Assembly (NCBI RefSeq): GCF_030409315.1
Contig: NZ_JAUFPS010000012.1
Span: forward strand, 171,820 to 235,819
Length of the DNA: 64,000 nucleotides
Direction: 5' to 3'
From: Mucilaginibacter flavus
GTDB lineage: Bacteria; Bacteroidota; Bacteroidia; Sphingobacteriales; Sphingobacteriaceae
The notes under the pieces are model-generated. The model was not told the origin of the DNA. It ran no database searches and saw nothing but the letters and a program-made list of their open reading frames with translations. Positions 17,359 through 25,044 of this stretch are shown here, piece after piece; the first letter of the stretch is position 1, and each line of letters opens with the position of its first letter. The translations under genes were made by a program, and so were the position numbers.

Positions 17359-20187
17359 TTAGAATTTATACCTGAAACCACCCAGGAATAAGGTTTTGTA
17401 ATAATCGCTTTGTACTAAGGTTTGCGCTGCAATATCCTGCTTGCCAATAAACTCCTGCTGTTTGGCATCTAAACTGCCATGAGGGAATTTTAAATAGATT
17501 TTGCTGGCAGCATTGGTGATATTATTGATTTTACCGTAAAAAGATAAGCGCTTAACAATGGTTTTCTCAAACGAGAAGTCAAGCTGATTGTAGGCGTGCT
17601 GATAAAAATCGAGGTTGTAGTAAGGCGATACCTGTGCCAAACGCTCACCTGTGTAAACAAACGCCACCTGCATATCCAAACCTAATTTTGCGCTTTTAAA
17701 CAACACAGACGCGTTACCTACGTGGTCTGCCTGGCCTTGCAGCGGGCGGGTTTCATTCACATTGGTTTGCTGTAAACCAAGGGTAGCGTCATTTGAGTAA
17801 AGCAACTTATTGGTAGTTATCCTTGAGTGGGTGTAAGTATAGTTAACAGAGAAACCTATTACACCAAAAAACTTGGTAGCCAAAGCTTCAAAACCGTAGT
17901 TGGTAGCATTACCCGGGTCATTTTGAGGTTTTATAACCTGCGAGCTTGGACCGCCATCGCGCACTACGAAATATTCAATAGGGTTATAGATTTTTTTGTA
18001 GAAAGTTCCTATCAATAACTGATCGGCACCACCTGGGTAAAGCTCGTATCTTAAGTCATAGTTATCGGCTGTAATGTGTTTCAGATATGGGTTACCAACC
18101 TGGTCAAAATATTCGCCGGTAACTTTGTACGGCACCAATTCGCCAAAGCCAGGACGGCTGATAGATGCGAAGTAAGATGCGCGGATATTTTGGTTGTTAG
18201 CCAACTCGTATTTCAGGTGAACACTTGGTAACACATCGGTATACTTAATATTACCGCTACGCTCTGTTACCGTTTCTGGCGATTGAGTAGCATAGCTCAT
18301 ATCAGTATTTTCAACCCTTACACCACCTAACACCTGTAGTTTAGGGAACAGGTCAAATTTCACCTGGAAGTACTCAGAGTTATCATTTTCAGTTACATGG
18401 TAGTTATTTTGCAAATCGGGATTGTTTGCACCAATACCATCAGCCGCCGAATTAAAGGCGAAAGGAATAGCGTTGAAATTATTGTTAAACAGGGTTGATT
18501 TACCACCGGTTAATGAATAAGTGATGTAATCTGCATCTCTTAATTTATGGCGATATAAGCCACCTGTAGAAAACTCAACATCTTTACCCGCAATTTTAGG
18601 GGTATAAATCAAATTCGCATAGCCAGAAAGATCTCTGTCGCGGTTGTTTTCCCAATGATGCGTAAGTGAAGTATTATTATCAACCTCGGCAGTTACGGCA
18701 CCGCTGTTGTTAAGCGTTTTGTTGGCATCGTATGAAAATTCGGTTCTATCCGGCATGTGCCTGCTTGCAACTGAATATACTCCGTCCCAATTAAAACGCC
18801 ACTCGTTGCCCAAAATGTGGTCGCCATGCAAGGTTGAGTTATAAATATTTTCTTGCGTTAAGGTGCTTCTGTTTGATAGTGTTATCTGCTTGCTTAATCC
18901 TGTAGAGTTTAAGCCAAGGCCAAGGGTATCTGCAGTGTAGCGCGATTCAAACTCGCTTTGGTGAATGTACAAGTTGTATAATGACAACTTGTTTTTATCG
19001 TTAATCACATAATCTATTTTATTATGGATACCTACACGTTGTGTTTGTGTAGAATAAGTGCGGTCATAAGCATCAGAAAACTGCGGAGAATTTGGCAATG
19101 GTATAGCTGATGGCTGCGCGTTTGGCGTAAGCTGTTTAGAGTCAGATCCGCGGTAAATGTTCTGGTAGCTTGCAGAAACGATAACTCCTAACTTGTTGTT
19201 CAGGAAACGATCCCCAATGGTAAGACCAGCTGTTGAGCTGAACGGTGTTGACAGGTTTTTATCACTGGTAAGCGCTTTGTTATTAAAATCGGCATAGGTT
19301 GCCGCGTAATTATTACCATTAACAGCAGCCGGCGATTTGCTGTTTGGCGACCCTGTAAAATCAACAAATGGTCTGCTTTTTGAAAACAACGTTGAAAACC
19401 CGCCAGATACGTTGGCGCTTAGCACAAAGTGATTTGGAGCGCTTTTCATAACCAGGTTCATGGCGCCACCAATAGCATCGCCTTCCATACTTGGGGTTAA
19501 GGCTTTAATAACCTCTAAGCGTTCCAACATTTCTGATGGGAAAATATCCATAGGCACAAAACGATATTGCGGATCTGGACTTGGAATTTTGATACCATTT
19601 ACCAGTGTAGAATTGTAACGCTGATCCATACCGCGGATGATTGCGTAACGACCTTCGCCATTTGCCGAGCGTTGAATGGTTACACCACTCACGCGCTGCA
19701 AGGCGTTAGCCGCCGTAACATCGGGTAATAATTGAATGGTATTAGCCGATAGAACGTTAAGTACAGTGGCCGCATTCAGTTCGATGCCGCGCGCCGCTCT
19801 GTCAGATTCTTTACTGCCCTGGCCCTTTACCTGTACTTCAACCATTTGCTGGCTGGCATCCTGCAAATCAATGTTGATAGTTTTTACATCATCGGCACCA
19901 TCTATAGTACCGGTGTAGGCTTTTGACGGCGTATAACCTATATATTTAACTAAAATTTGATATGCGCCATTTTTTACATTTTTAAAGCTGTATGAGCCAT
20001 TTAAATTTACGGCCGTAGATCTGTTTACGCCAGCCTGGCTTAACGTAACGGTGGCACCTGTAAGGGCCTCGCCGGTTTTATGATCGGTAACCTTGCCCTT
20101 TATAGTTTGGGCAACCGATGGTAAGGTAAATAATAAGCTTAATGCAAAAAGTAACAAAAGCCTGTGAAGATGGTAGGAGTATTTCAT
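17359..20187 (-). CDS. TonB-dependent outer-membrane receptor 2
   Basis: A 942-residue receptor read from the ATG at 20187 (MKYSYHLHRLLLLFALSLLF, cleavage after SVA). An upstream TTG at 20211 would also be open. It has a regulatory-like domain ('QTIKGKVTDHKTGEALTGAT'), a plug with 'ANALQRVSGVTIQRSANGEG', 'IIRGMDQRYNSTLVNGIKIP' and 'MEGDAIGGAMNLVMK', and a barrel ending LFLGGFRYKF with the classic terminal Phe. It shares domain order and many motifs with receptor 1. It heads the minus-strand run receptor 2, lipoprotein 2, histidine phosphatase, receptor 1, lipoprotein 1, MINPP. Confidence 0.92.
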   Translation of the reverse strand: MKYSYHLHRLLLLFALSLLFTLPSVAQTIKGKVTDHKTGEALTGATVTLSQAGVNRSTAVNLNGSYSFKNVKNGAYQILVKYIGYTPSKAYTGTIDGADDVKTINIDLQDASQQMVEVQVKGQGSKESDRAARGIELNAATVLNVLSANTIQLLPDVTAANALQRVSGVTIQRSANGEGRYAIIRGMDQRYNSTLVNGIKIPSPDPQYRFVPMDIFPSEMLERLEVIKALTPSMEGDAIGGAMNLVMKSAPNHFVLSANVSGGFSTLFSKSRPFVDFTGSPNSKSPAAVNGNNYAATYADFNNKALTSDKNLSTPFSSTAGLTIGDRFLNNKLGVIVSASYQNIYRGSDSKQLTPNAQPSAIPLPNSPQFSDAYDRTYSTQTQRVGIHNKIDYVINDKNKLSLYNLYIHQSEFESRYTADTLGLGLNSTGLSKQITLSNRSTLTQENIYNSTLHGDHILGNEWRFNWDGVYSVASRHMPDRTEFSYDANKTLNNSGAVTAEVDNNTSLTHHWENNRDRDLSGYANLIYTPKIAGKDVEFSTGGLYRHKLRDADYITYSLTGGKSTLFNNNFNAIPFAFNSAADGIGANNPDLQNNYHVTENDNSEYFQVKFDLFPKLQVLGGVRVENTDMSYATQSPETVTERSGNIKYTDVLPSVHLKYELANNQNIRASYFASISRPGFGELVPYKVTGEYFDQVGNPYLKHITADNYDLRYELYPGGADQLLIGTFYKKIYNPIEYFVVRDGGPSSQVIKPQNDPGNATNYGFEALATKFFGVIGFSVNYTYTHSRITTNKLLYSNDATLGLQQTNVNETRPLQGQADHVGNASVLFKSAKLGLDMQVAFVYTGERLAQVSPYYNLDFYQHAYNQLDFSFEKTIVKRLSFYGKINNITNAASKIYLKFPHGSLDAKQQEFIGKQDIAAQTLVQSDYYKTLFLGGFRYKF

Positions 20188-20274
20188 GTACAACAGTTTA
20201 ATTTTGCGCAAAGAAACCTCCTCAATGTTGGAGAAAAACTGAATTATATTACCAATACAAATACAATAACCTAA

Positions 20275-20291
20275 ACTTAATACAGAGTTAA
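20275..20291 (-). promoter_or_regulatory. Direct repeat TTAACT/TTAAGT upstream of receptor 2
   Basis: Read on the minus strand, two TTAA-type hexamers have an 11-base period, as before receptor 1. A TTTCTTTGC phrase occurs between this site and the ATG in both cases and may be part of the promoter. The match is weak. Confidence 0.25.
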
Positions 20292-20351
20292 CATTAGAGG
20301 TGAAAAAAGCTGATTTACAAAATAAACATAGCGGACTAAGCTTACTTAAAC

Positions 20352-20375
20352 GTTTACAACAGTTCTATTGTAAAC
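20352..20375. promoter_or_regulatory. Perfect palindrome, operator candidate
   Basis: GTTTACAA, an eight-base spacer, then TTGTAAAC: a perfect 8-8-8 inverted repeat between the divergent receptor 2 gene and the small secreted protein gene at 20495. Its size and symmetry suit a dimeric repressor or activator. No cognate regulator lies next to it. Confidence 0.4.
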
Positions 20376-20494
20376 ATTTAGTTACTATAACATCAATTTG
20401 ATAAGATGATATATTAACCCAAATGAAAACTTTTCCTTTGCAGCAACCATTCGGGGTTATCTGCCGTAAAAAAAACGTTATTTAGTCCTTGTTT

Positions 20495-20857
20495 ATGTAT
20501 CACAAATACCTCCTTATCTTTTTATTAACTATCCGTTCTGTTTGTGGTATTACGCCAAACCAACCTCAATTTGCAAATTACAGTGGTAGGCTAAAAGGCA
20601 AAACCATGCAGTTAAAATTGGCCAACGGTTTTATAGGCGGCAGCGAGATACATATAGGGAATGTTACCTATTACGCAAACAGCGGCCGGCCAGAAACCGG
20701 TAACACCATGCTGTTTCAATCAAAATACCTGCAAAACGGCGATTATTTTGTATTGAGCAATATGCAGCAGAATTATAGTCCTATGCCATCGTCTATCTCG
20801 GGAAAATATCATAAAGGCGGGCGCACACTTGCGGTTAAATTCGTGTTGGATAAATAG
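20495..20857 (+). CDS. Small secreted hypothetical protein
   Basis: A 120-residue protein read from the ATG at 20495 (MYHKYLLIFLLTIRSVCG), which gives a signal peptide; a TTG six bases earlier is less likely. The mature part is about 100 residues of beta-rich sequence ('YSGRLKGKTMQLKLANGFIGGSEIHIGNVTYYANSG'), ending 'TLAVKFVLDK'. I do not recognise the family. It is divergent from receptor 2 across a 307-base region holding a palindrome and direct repeats. Confidence 0.55.
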   Translation: MYHKYLLIFLLTIRSVCGITPNQPQFANYSGRLKGKTMQLKLANGFIGGSEIHIGNVTYYANSGRPETGNTMLFQSKYLQNGDYFVLSNMQQNYSPMPSSISGKYHKGGRTLAVKFVLDK

Positions 20858-20934
20858 TTGTCTGAATCAGGATTTTCAGAATTTAAGAATTAACAGAATA
20901 AAATAGATAAACGCGACTGTTGTAAAATTGGAGT

Positions 20935-21585
20935 TTATTCCACATCGGTAGTCCGTTTCCCCTTCTCATAAAAATAGCTGAGTGTAAATAAGCAAAGTAA
21001 ACCCAGTATAAAGCCACCCAATACATCGGTAAACCAATGCGCACCGAGGTAGATCCTTGAAAATGGGATACTGAAAATAAGGAAAAGGCAAATGGCGCCA
21101 ACGGTGATGCGCAACGTTCTGTTAATTTGCTTCAGTTGGTTCATCAGCAATAGTATAAAACCAAAAAGCAGCACATAAAACAGCACGTGCCCGCTGGGGA
21201 AGCTTTTTTGGGCAGTTTTGGTTATCACCCGCACAACATCGGCCGATGGACGGGGCCTATCCACAAAAAACTTAACGATGGTGCTTACAAGGCCTCCTAA
21301 AAGGCAAAGCAACACAAACAGCGCTTCTCTTTTGTATTTAAACACCAGTAAAAGCAGCGCGGTAACGGCTACTGTAATCAGCGCGCCGGGTGTGTAACCA
21401 AACCAGCTGATAAATTCCATGCTTGAATCAAGCAGCGGGTTTTGATGCTCCTGTACCTCTTTTGAAAATTTAACATCAAGCAGGTTGTTGGGCAACAATA
21501 CAACCGCTACTGTAAGAATAGCAAACCCCGCTATTAAAATAGCGAGGGTATAAGTGATCAGCTTTTTTCTTTGGTTTGTAAGCAT
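20935..21585 (-). CDS. PAP2-family membrane phosphatase
   Basis: A 216-residue membrane protein read from the ATG at 21585 (MLTNQRKK); a TTG start 33 bases earlier would add residues unlike the family. It has about five membrane segments. All three type-2 phosphatidic acid phosphatase motifs are present: KFFVDRPRP (K-x6-RP), FPSGHVLFY (PSGH) and SRIYLGAHWFTDVLGG (SR-x5-H-x3-D). It dephosphorylates lipid phosphates or undecaprenyl pyrophosphate at the outer face of the inner membrane. It lies 47 bases downstream of the YncE-like gene on the same strand, so the two may be cotranscribed. Confidence 0.9.
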   Translation of the reverse strand: MLTNQRKKLITYTLAILIAGFAILTVAVVLLPNNLLDVKFSKEVQEHQNPLLDSSMEFISWFGYTPGALITVAVTALLLLVFKYKREALFVLLCLLGGLVSTIVKFFVDRPRPSADVVRVITKTAQKSFPSGHVLFYVLLFGFILLLMNQLKQINRTLRITVGAICLFLIFSIPFSRIYLGAHWFTDVLGGFILGLLCLFTLSYFYEKGKRTTDVE

Positions 21586-21632
21586 ATTATTGATAACGGG
21601 AAGTCCAATAACCCACAACGGGGCAGGCGATA

Positions 21633-22667
21633 TTATTTCCCTACAACAATAATATGAAAAGTACCCGGAATTTGCTTAGGCCATGGGTGCGGATTATCGG
21701 CTGTTGGTGTTCCTGGTACCGATTTAGCTGTTGGCAGGTAAAGTTTATGGGTAACTTCATCTAAACCAATGGTACGGGCACCTGGTTCGGTTACTATGTT
21801 TTCAACAAATACAAATTTATCGGCGCTCAGCTCGCGGATCACCGATAAGGTACCTTCGCCATTTGAGCTGTAAGCTTGTTTAAGGACGGGATCAAACGCC
21901 ACACCATCGCAGTCGCCTATCGGGAATTTGCTTACTGTTTTTCCGGTTACGGCGTTTAAAACAATCATGGTTTTATTACCGCCGCAGCCAATAAACAAAC
22001 GGTTGGTTTTACGATCAATAGCCAGGCCCGATGGCTCATCGCCACCTACCAGTTTCCACCTGTTTATCACTTTATAGGTTTTAGCATCAATTACAACTTC
22101 TTCATTGGTATCTTCAATATTTACAAAAACTTTGCCTTTGCCGTCAGATACGCCCGTTTCCGGCTTGCCACCCAATGGAATTGTTGCCACAACAGCATCG
22201 GTGGTAACATCAATTACCGTAGCATCTTTACTCCTGCCGTTAAAGGCATATACCTTTTTTGAATAATCATCATAAAAAATAGCATCGGGATTGGTACCCA
22301 CCGGTATAGCTTTTATCAGCTGGTTGGTTTTCAAATCAAAAACACCTACTGTATTTGCCCTGCCATTGCTGGTGTAGGCCTTATTTAAATCTTTAACAAG
22401 CGCTATACCATGTACGCCTTTGGTATCGGTAAAAACACCAACCGAATCGCCGGTGGTGGTTGACAGTATATTTACCTGGCTACCATGCGATGTGTATACC
22501 AGTTTTGCGGCACCATCAACCGTAATATAATCCCAACCGCCCGAACTTTTAACAGGATACGATGCCAGTACCCTAAAGCCGGTTTTTTGTTGTGCCGATA
22601 AAGCAGCAGGCATAACCAATGCCGCGCCAAACATCAATAAGCAAATGGAGGTGTTTACCAATTTCAT
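21633..22667 (-). CDS. YncE-like seven-bladed beta-propeller protein, secreted
   Basis: A 344-residue protein with a signal peptide (MKLVNTSICLLMFGAALVMP, cleavage near LSA-QQ). It has repeated blades of the YncE/NHL type: 'VDGAAKLVYTSHGSQVNILS', 'KDLNKAYTSNGRANTVGVFD', 'DYSKKVYAFNGRSKDATVID', 'DRKTNRLFIGCGGNKTMIVL' and 'DPVLKQAYSSNGEGTLSVI'. These proteins bind ligands or metals in the periplasm, and no catalytic role is proven for most. It is upstream of the PAP2 gene. Confidence 0.85.
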   Translation of the reverse strand: MKLVNTSICLLMFGAALVMPAALSAQQKTGFRVLASYPVKSSGGWDYITVDGAAKLVYTSHGSQVNILSTTTGDSVGVFTDTKGVHGIALVKDLNKAYTSNGRANTVGVFDLKTNQLIKAIPVGTNPDAIFYDDYSKKVYAFNGRSKDATVIDVTTDAVVATIPLGGKPETGVSDGKGKVFVNIEDTNEEVVIDAKTYKVINRWKLVGGDEPSGLAIDRKTNRLFIGCGGNKTMIVLNAVTGKTVSKFPIGDCDGVAFDPVLKQAYSSNGEGTLSVIRELSADKFVFVENIVTEPGARTIGLDEVTHKLYLPTAKSVPGTPTADNPHPWPKQIPGTFHIIVVGK

Positions 22668-22805
22668 GATTGTAATTTTTGATATAGTTAATCAAATAAA
22701 CTGGATAAATTCTGGATAAAATGATTCAATTGTTTGAAGATATATTTGAGGAGGTTACCAGCAACCGGACAAGAGAAGTTATCATCCAAAAATCTAAATT
22801 TGTAT

Positions 22806-23012
22806 ATGAGCAATTTTGACCGTAATGATTTTAAATACTGGAAATGGGGCATTATTTATATCAATGCCGACGACCCGGCGATCTGGCTCCCCAAGCGCAC
22901 CGGCCTGGGCTGGACATTGAACTTTGCACACAAACGATCCTTTGTTTACCTTGTATTACTTATAGCCATACCGCTTTTCATAAGCCTGGGTAGCATGGTA
23001 TGGTTTAAATAA
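22806..23012 (+). CDS. DUF5808 small membrane protein
   Basis: A 68-residue protein read from the ATG at 22806 (MSNFDRNDFKYWKWGIIYIN); upstream codons in the same frame lack family similarity. The phrase WGIIYINADDPAIWLPKRTG-LGWTLNFAHK matches DUF5808, a short motif of unknown role placed before a membrane helix. One transmembrane segment (FVYLVLLIAIPLFISLGSMV) ends the protein. It is a stand-alone gene. Confidence 0.75.
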   Translation: MSNFDRNDFKYWKWGIIYINADDPAIWLPKRTGLGWTLNFAHKRSFVYLVLLIAIPLFISLGSMVWFK

Positions 23013-23056
23013 AACTTTTCTAAAGGCATAAATTACAAACCAGGCCTTGTTACAGC

Positions 23057-23530
23057 ATGAGATCATTACGCGAAAAGAAGATCGTATTTACGATAGTTTG
23101 CATCATACTTTCCCTGGCTTCGATCGATGTTCTTTTAACTCCACATGTAAGCAGGAAAAATATTTCGTTTAAAAAGGCTACTTTCAGAACAATTCGAGAA
23201 ATACAATATAAAGGGGACATATCATACGAACTTTACATTAATGAGTCGGCCGATTATATTAAAATAGCCGCCGATGATTATAAATGTTTTGACTATAACG
23301 TTTTCCAAAGTAGAGTAAATAATGGTGATACCATTGAGTTAGGTATAAAAACCGATTTCTTAACAAAAGATGCGATTGTCTCACTAACAGCACGTCAAAT
23401 CAATTATATAGATGCTGATTGTATAAATAGTCAAATAGACCATAATAAAGAGGTATTCCCCTTAGCCACAGGCCTGGTAATTGTAGTAGGTTTGTTGTAT
23501 TTAAGATATAAAAAAGAACACGGCGAATAA
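23057..23530 (+). CDS. Hypothetical membrane protein
   Basis: A 157-residue protein that I do not recognise. A transmembrane helix at each end (residues 9-28, 'IVFTIVCIILSLASIDVLL', and about 133-149, 'LATGLVIVVGLLYL') brackets a hydrophilic, probably periplasmic segment of about 100 residues. Codon use is A/T-richer than its neighbours. It is 44 bases from the DUF5808 gene and may be cotranscribed with it. Confidence 0.55.
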   Translation: MRSLREKKIVFTIVCIILSLASIDVLLTPHVSRKNISFKKATFRTIREIQYKGDISYELYINESADYIKIAADDYKCFDYNVFQSRVNNGDTIELGIKTDFLTKDAIVSLTARQINYIDADCINSQIDHNKEVFPLATGLVIVVGLLYLRYKKEHGE

Positions 23531-23581
23531 AATTTTATGGTTGATTCAAGTTGCATCAACCAATGACGCCTGTATGGCTTT

Positions 23582-24709
23582 TCAACTCTTCAGCACCCTA
23601 TCCCTTAATTTCAAAAACGGTTTTTCAACCAAATACCGCATTAACAAAGCGCCGGATATAGAACTGATAATGCACAACAGAAACATCAGATTTCCGTTAA
23701 CATCCATACCTAAGTAGCCACCAATAACCTGCGTTAAGTGGATCATCATTTTATGTACAAGGTAAATGGAGTACGATAGCGTAGCAATTTGCGATGTAAG
23801 CCACCAAGCCCGCTTATACAAAATACACGATGGACAAACCGCTCCGGCCACTATAAAACCAAAAGCAAGCGATACCAAAGGATACCCATACACAGATGCC
23901 TTATGATCGGAATGTTGCAAAGTGACAAAATATGATGCGGCTAATAACACCAGTCCCGTAGCCAACAACAGGTTACCATGGTTGTTAACACGAAGCTTAA
24001 TTTGCGGCCAAAAGGTAAACAAACCTGCAATGGCAACACCAATAAGCAAACCGTCCAAACGGTTATGGGTTGGGTAATAAATATATTTAGTCCATGCGCC
24101 TTCGGTTTTTAAGTTGGGAAGCGCCTGATAGCGCCAACACCACTCCCGCACGGCAAAACCGGCAATAAATAGTAAGGGAAACAACCATGTTATTTTTTTG
24201 CCAACTTTTAAATAGCGGCACAGCAATATGATTAAAGGTAACGACAAGTAAAATTGCTCTTCCACGCATAAGGACCATGCATGGGTAAACGTGCCTACGT
24301 ACCGCCTATCTAACCCGTAGTTTAGGGTAAAAGTGAGATACTTCCAAACCGGTGCAATGCCTTCCCCTTCGCGTAAAAACGGAGCAAAACTGTATAGCCC
24401 AACCATCACCAGGTAAGCGGGGATGATTCTGAAAAATCGTTTTATAAAAAACTGTTTTAAGGAAATTTGGTACCGCCTGGCTATGGTGGCAAAAAGCTGG
24501 CCCGCTATTAAAAAACCGCTTAATACAAAAAACAGGTCGACACCCGTCCAGCCAAATTCACAAATTCTTCCCTCCCATTCGGGATGACCAAACAACTGGT
24601 AATGGTAAAAGAAAACCAGGGTGATAGCCAATGCCCGCAAATGATCAAGCCCGGCAAGCTTGTGTTTATTGTTGATAACCAAGTTATCGGGCATGGCAGA
24701 GGTTGACAT
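23582..24709 (-). CDS. Acyltransferase family 3 membrane protein (OafA/YrhL-like)
   Basis: A 375-residue integral membrane protein with about ten helices. The AT3 signatures are present: 'LDHLRALAITLVFFYHY' (R and H of the active site), 'WTGVDLFFVLSGFLIAGQLF', 'RRFFRIIPAYL'-type basic loop (here IKRFFRIIPAYLVM) and 'AWSLCVEEQFYLSLPLII'. It transfers acyl groups (often acetyl) onto surface sugars. It is isolated, with no polysaccharide cluster beside it, so the acceptor is unknown. It begins with ATG at 24709. Confidence 0.9.
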   Translation of the reverse strand: MSTSAMPDNLVINNKHKLAGLDHLRALAITLVFFYHYQLFGHPEWEGRICEFGWTGVDLFFVLSGFLIAGQLFATIARRYQISLKQFFIKRFFRIIPAYLVMVGLYSFAPFLREGEGIAPVWKYLTFTLNYGLDRRYVGTFTHAWSLCVEEQFYLSLPLIILLCRYLKVGKKITWLFPLLFIAGFAVREWCWRYQALPNLKTEGAWTKYIYYPTHNRLDGLLIGVAIAGLFTFWPQIKLRVNNHGNLLLATGLVLLAASYFVTLQHSDHKASVYGYPLVSLAFGFIVAGAVCPSCILYKRAWWLTSQIATLSYSIYLVHKMMIHLTQVIGGYLGMDVNGNLMFLLCIISSISGALLMRYLVEKPFLKLRDRVLKS

Positions 24710-24901
24710 TAAAGCACAGTTGACATGGTAGTAAGTTATTACAAACCAATCAAAATCAGCTTAAAAAAGAGATTTTTATTTGAAGCCTGTTTAAATTTAT
24801 TTCAAATTTAATCTACTCTATTGAGTACCTATACAGCTATCATTATTAGTTATAAAATCTGTGGACTCCGAAAGTAGAGATGACATACTAATAGAAAAAA
24901 T

Positions 24902-24980
24902 GGGGGCATGCTGAGCCTGTCGAAGCATGCGGGCGAAGGCCTCTGCGCACGTCCTTCGACAGGCTCAGGATGACCGCCCC
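24902..24980. repeat. Hairpin repeat (GAGCCTGTCGAAG...CTTCGACAGGCTC)
   Basis: A 13-base perfect stem with a 26-base interior, itself partly self-complementary, flanked by GGGGGCATGCT/ATGACCGCCCC. It belongs to the widespread 'GTCATcCTGAGC' type of intergenic repeat. It occupies the 335-base gap between the acyltransferase and the oxidoreductase genes, where nothing else was seen. Confidence 0.65.
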
Positions 24981-25044
24981 TCCTTAAAACACCTTGTTAT
25001 GGGGCGCTACGAAGCAATGACTTTTGGGCTCTACGCGCTAAAAC

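Noticed and set aside
20495..20857. Small secreted protein as a peptide toxin or bacteriocin
   Set aside because: No leader motif, cysteine pattern or immunity/transport neighbours support it.
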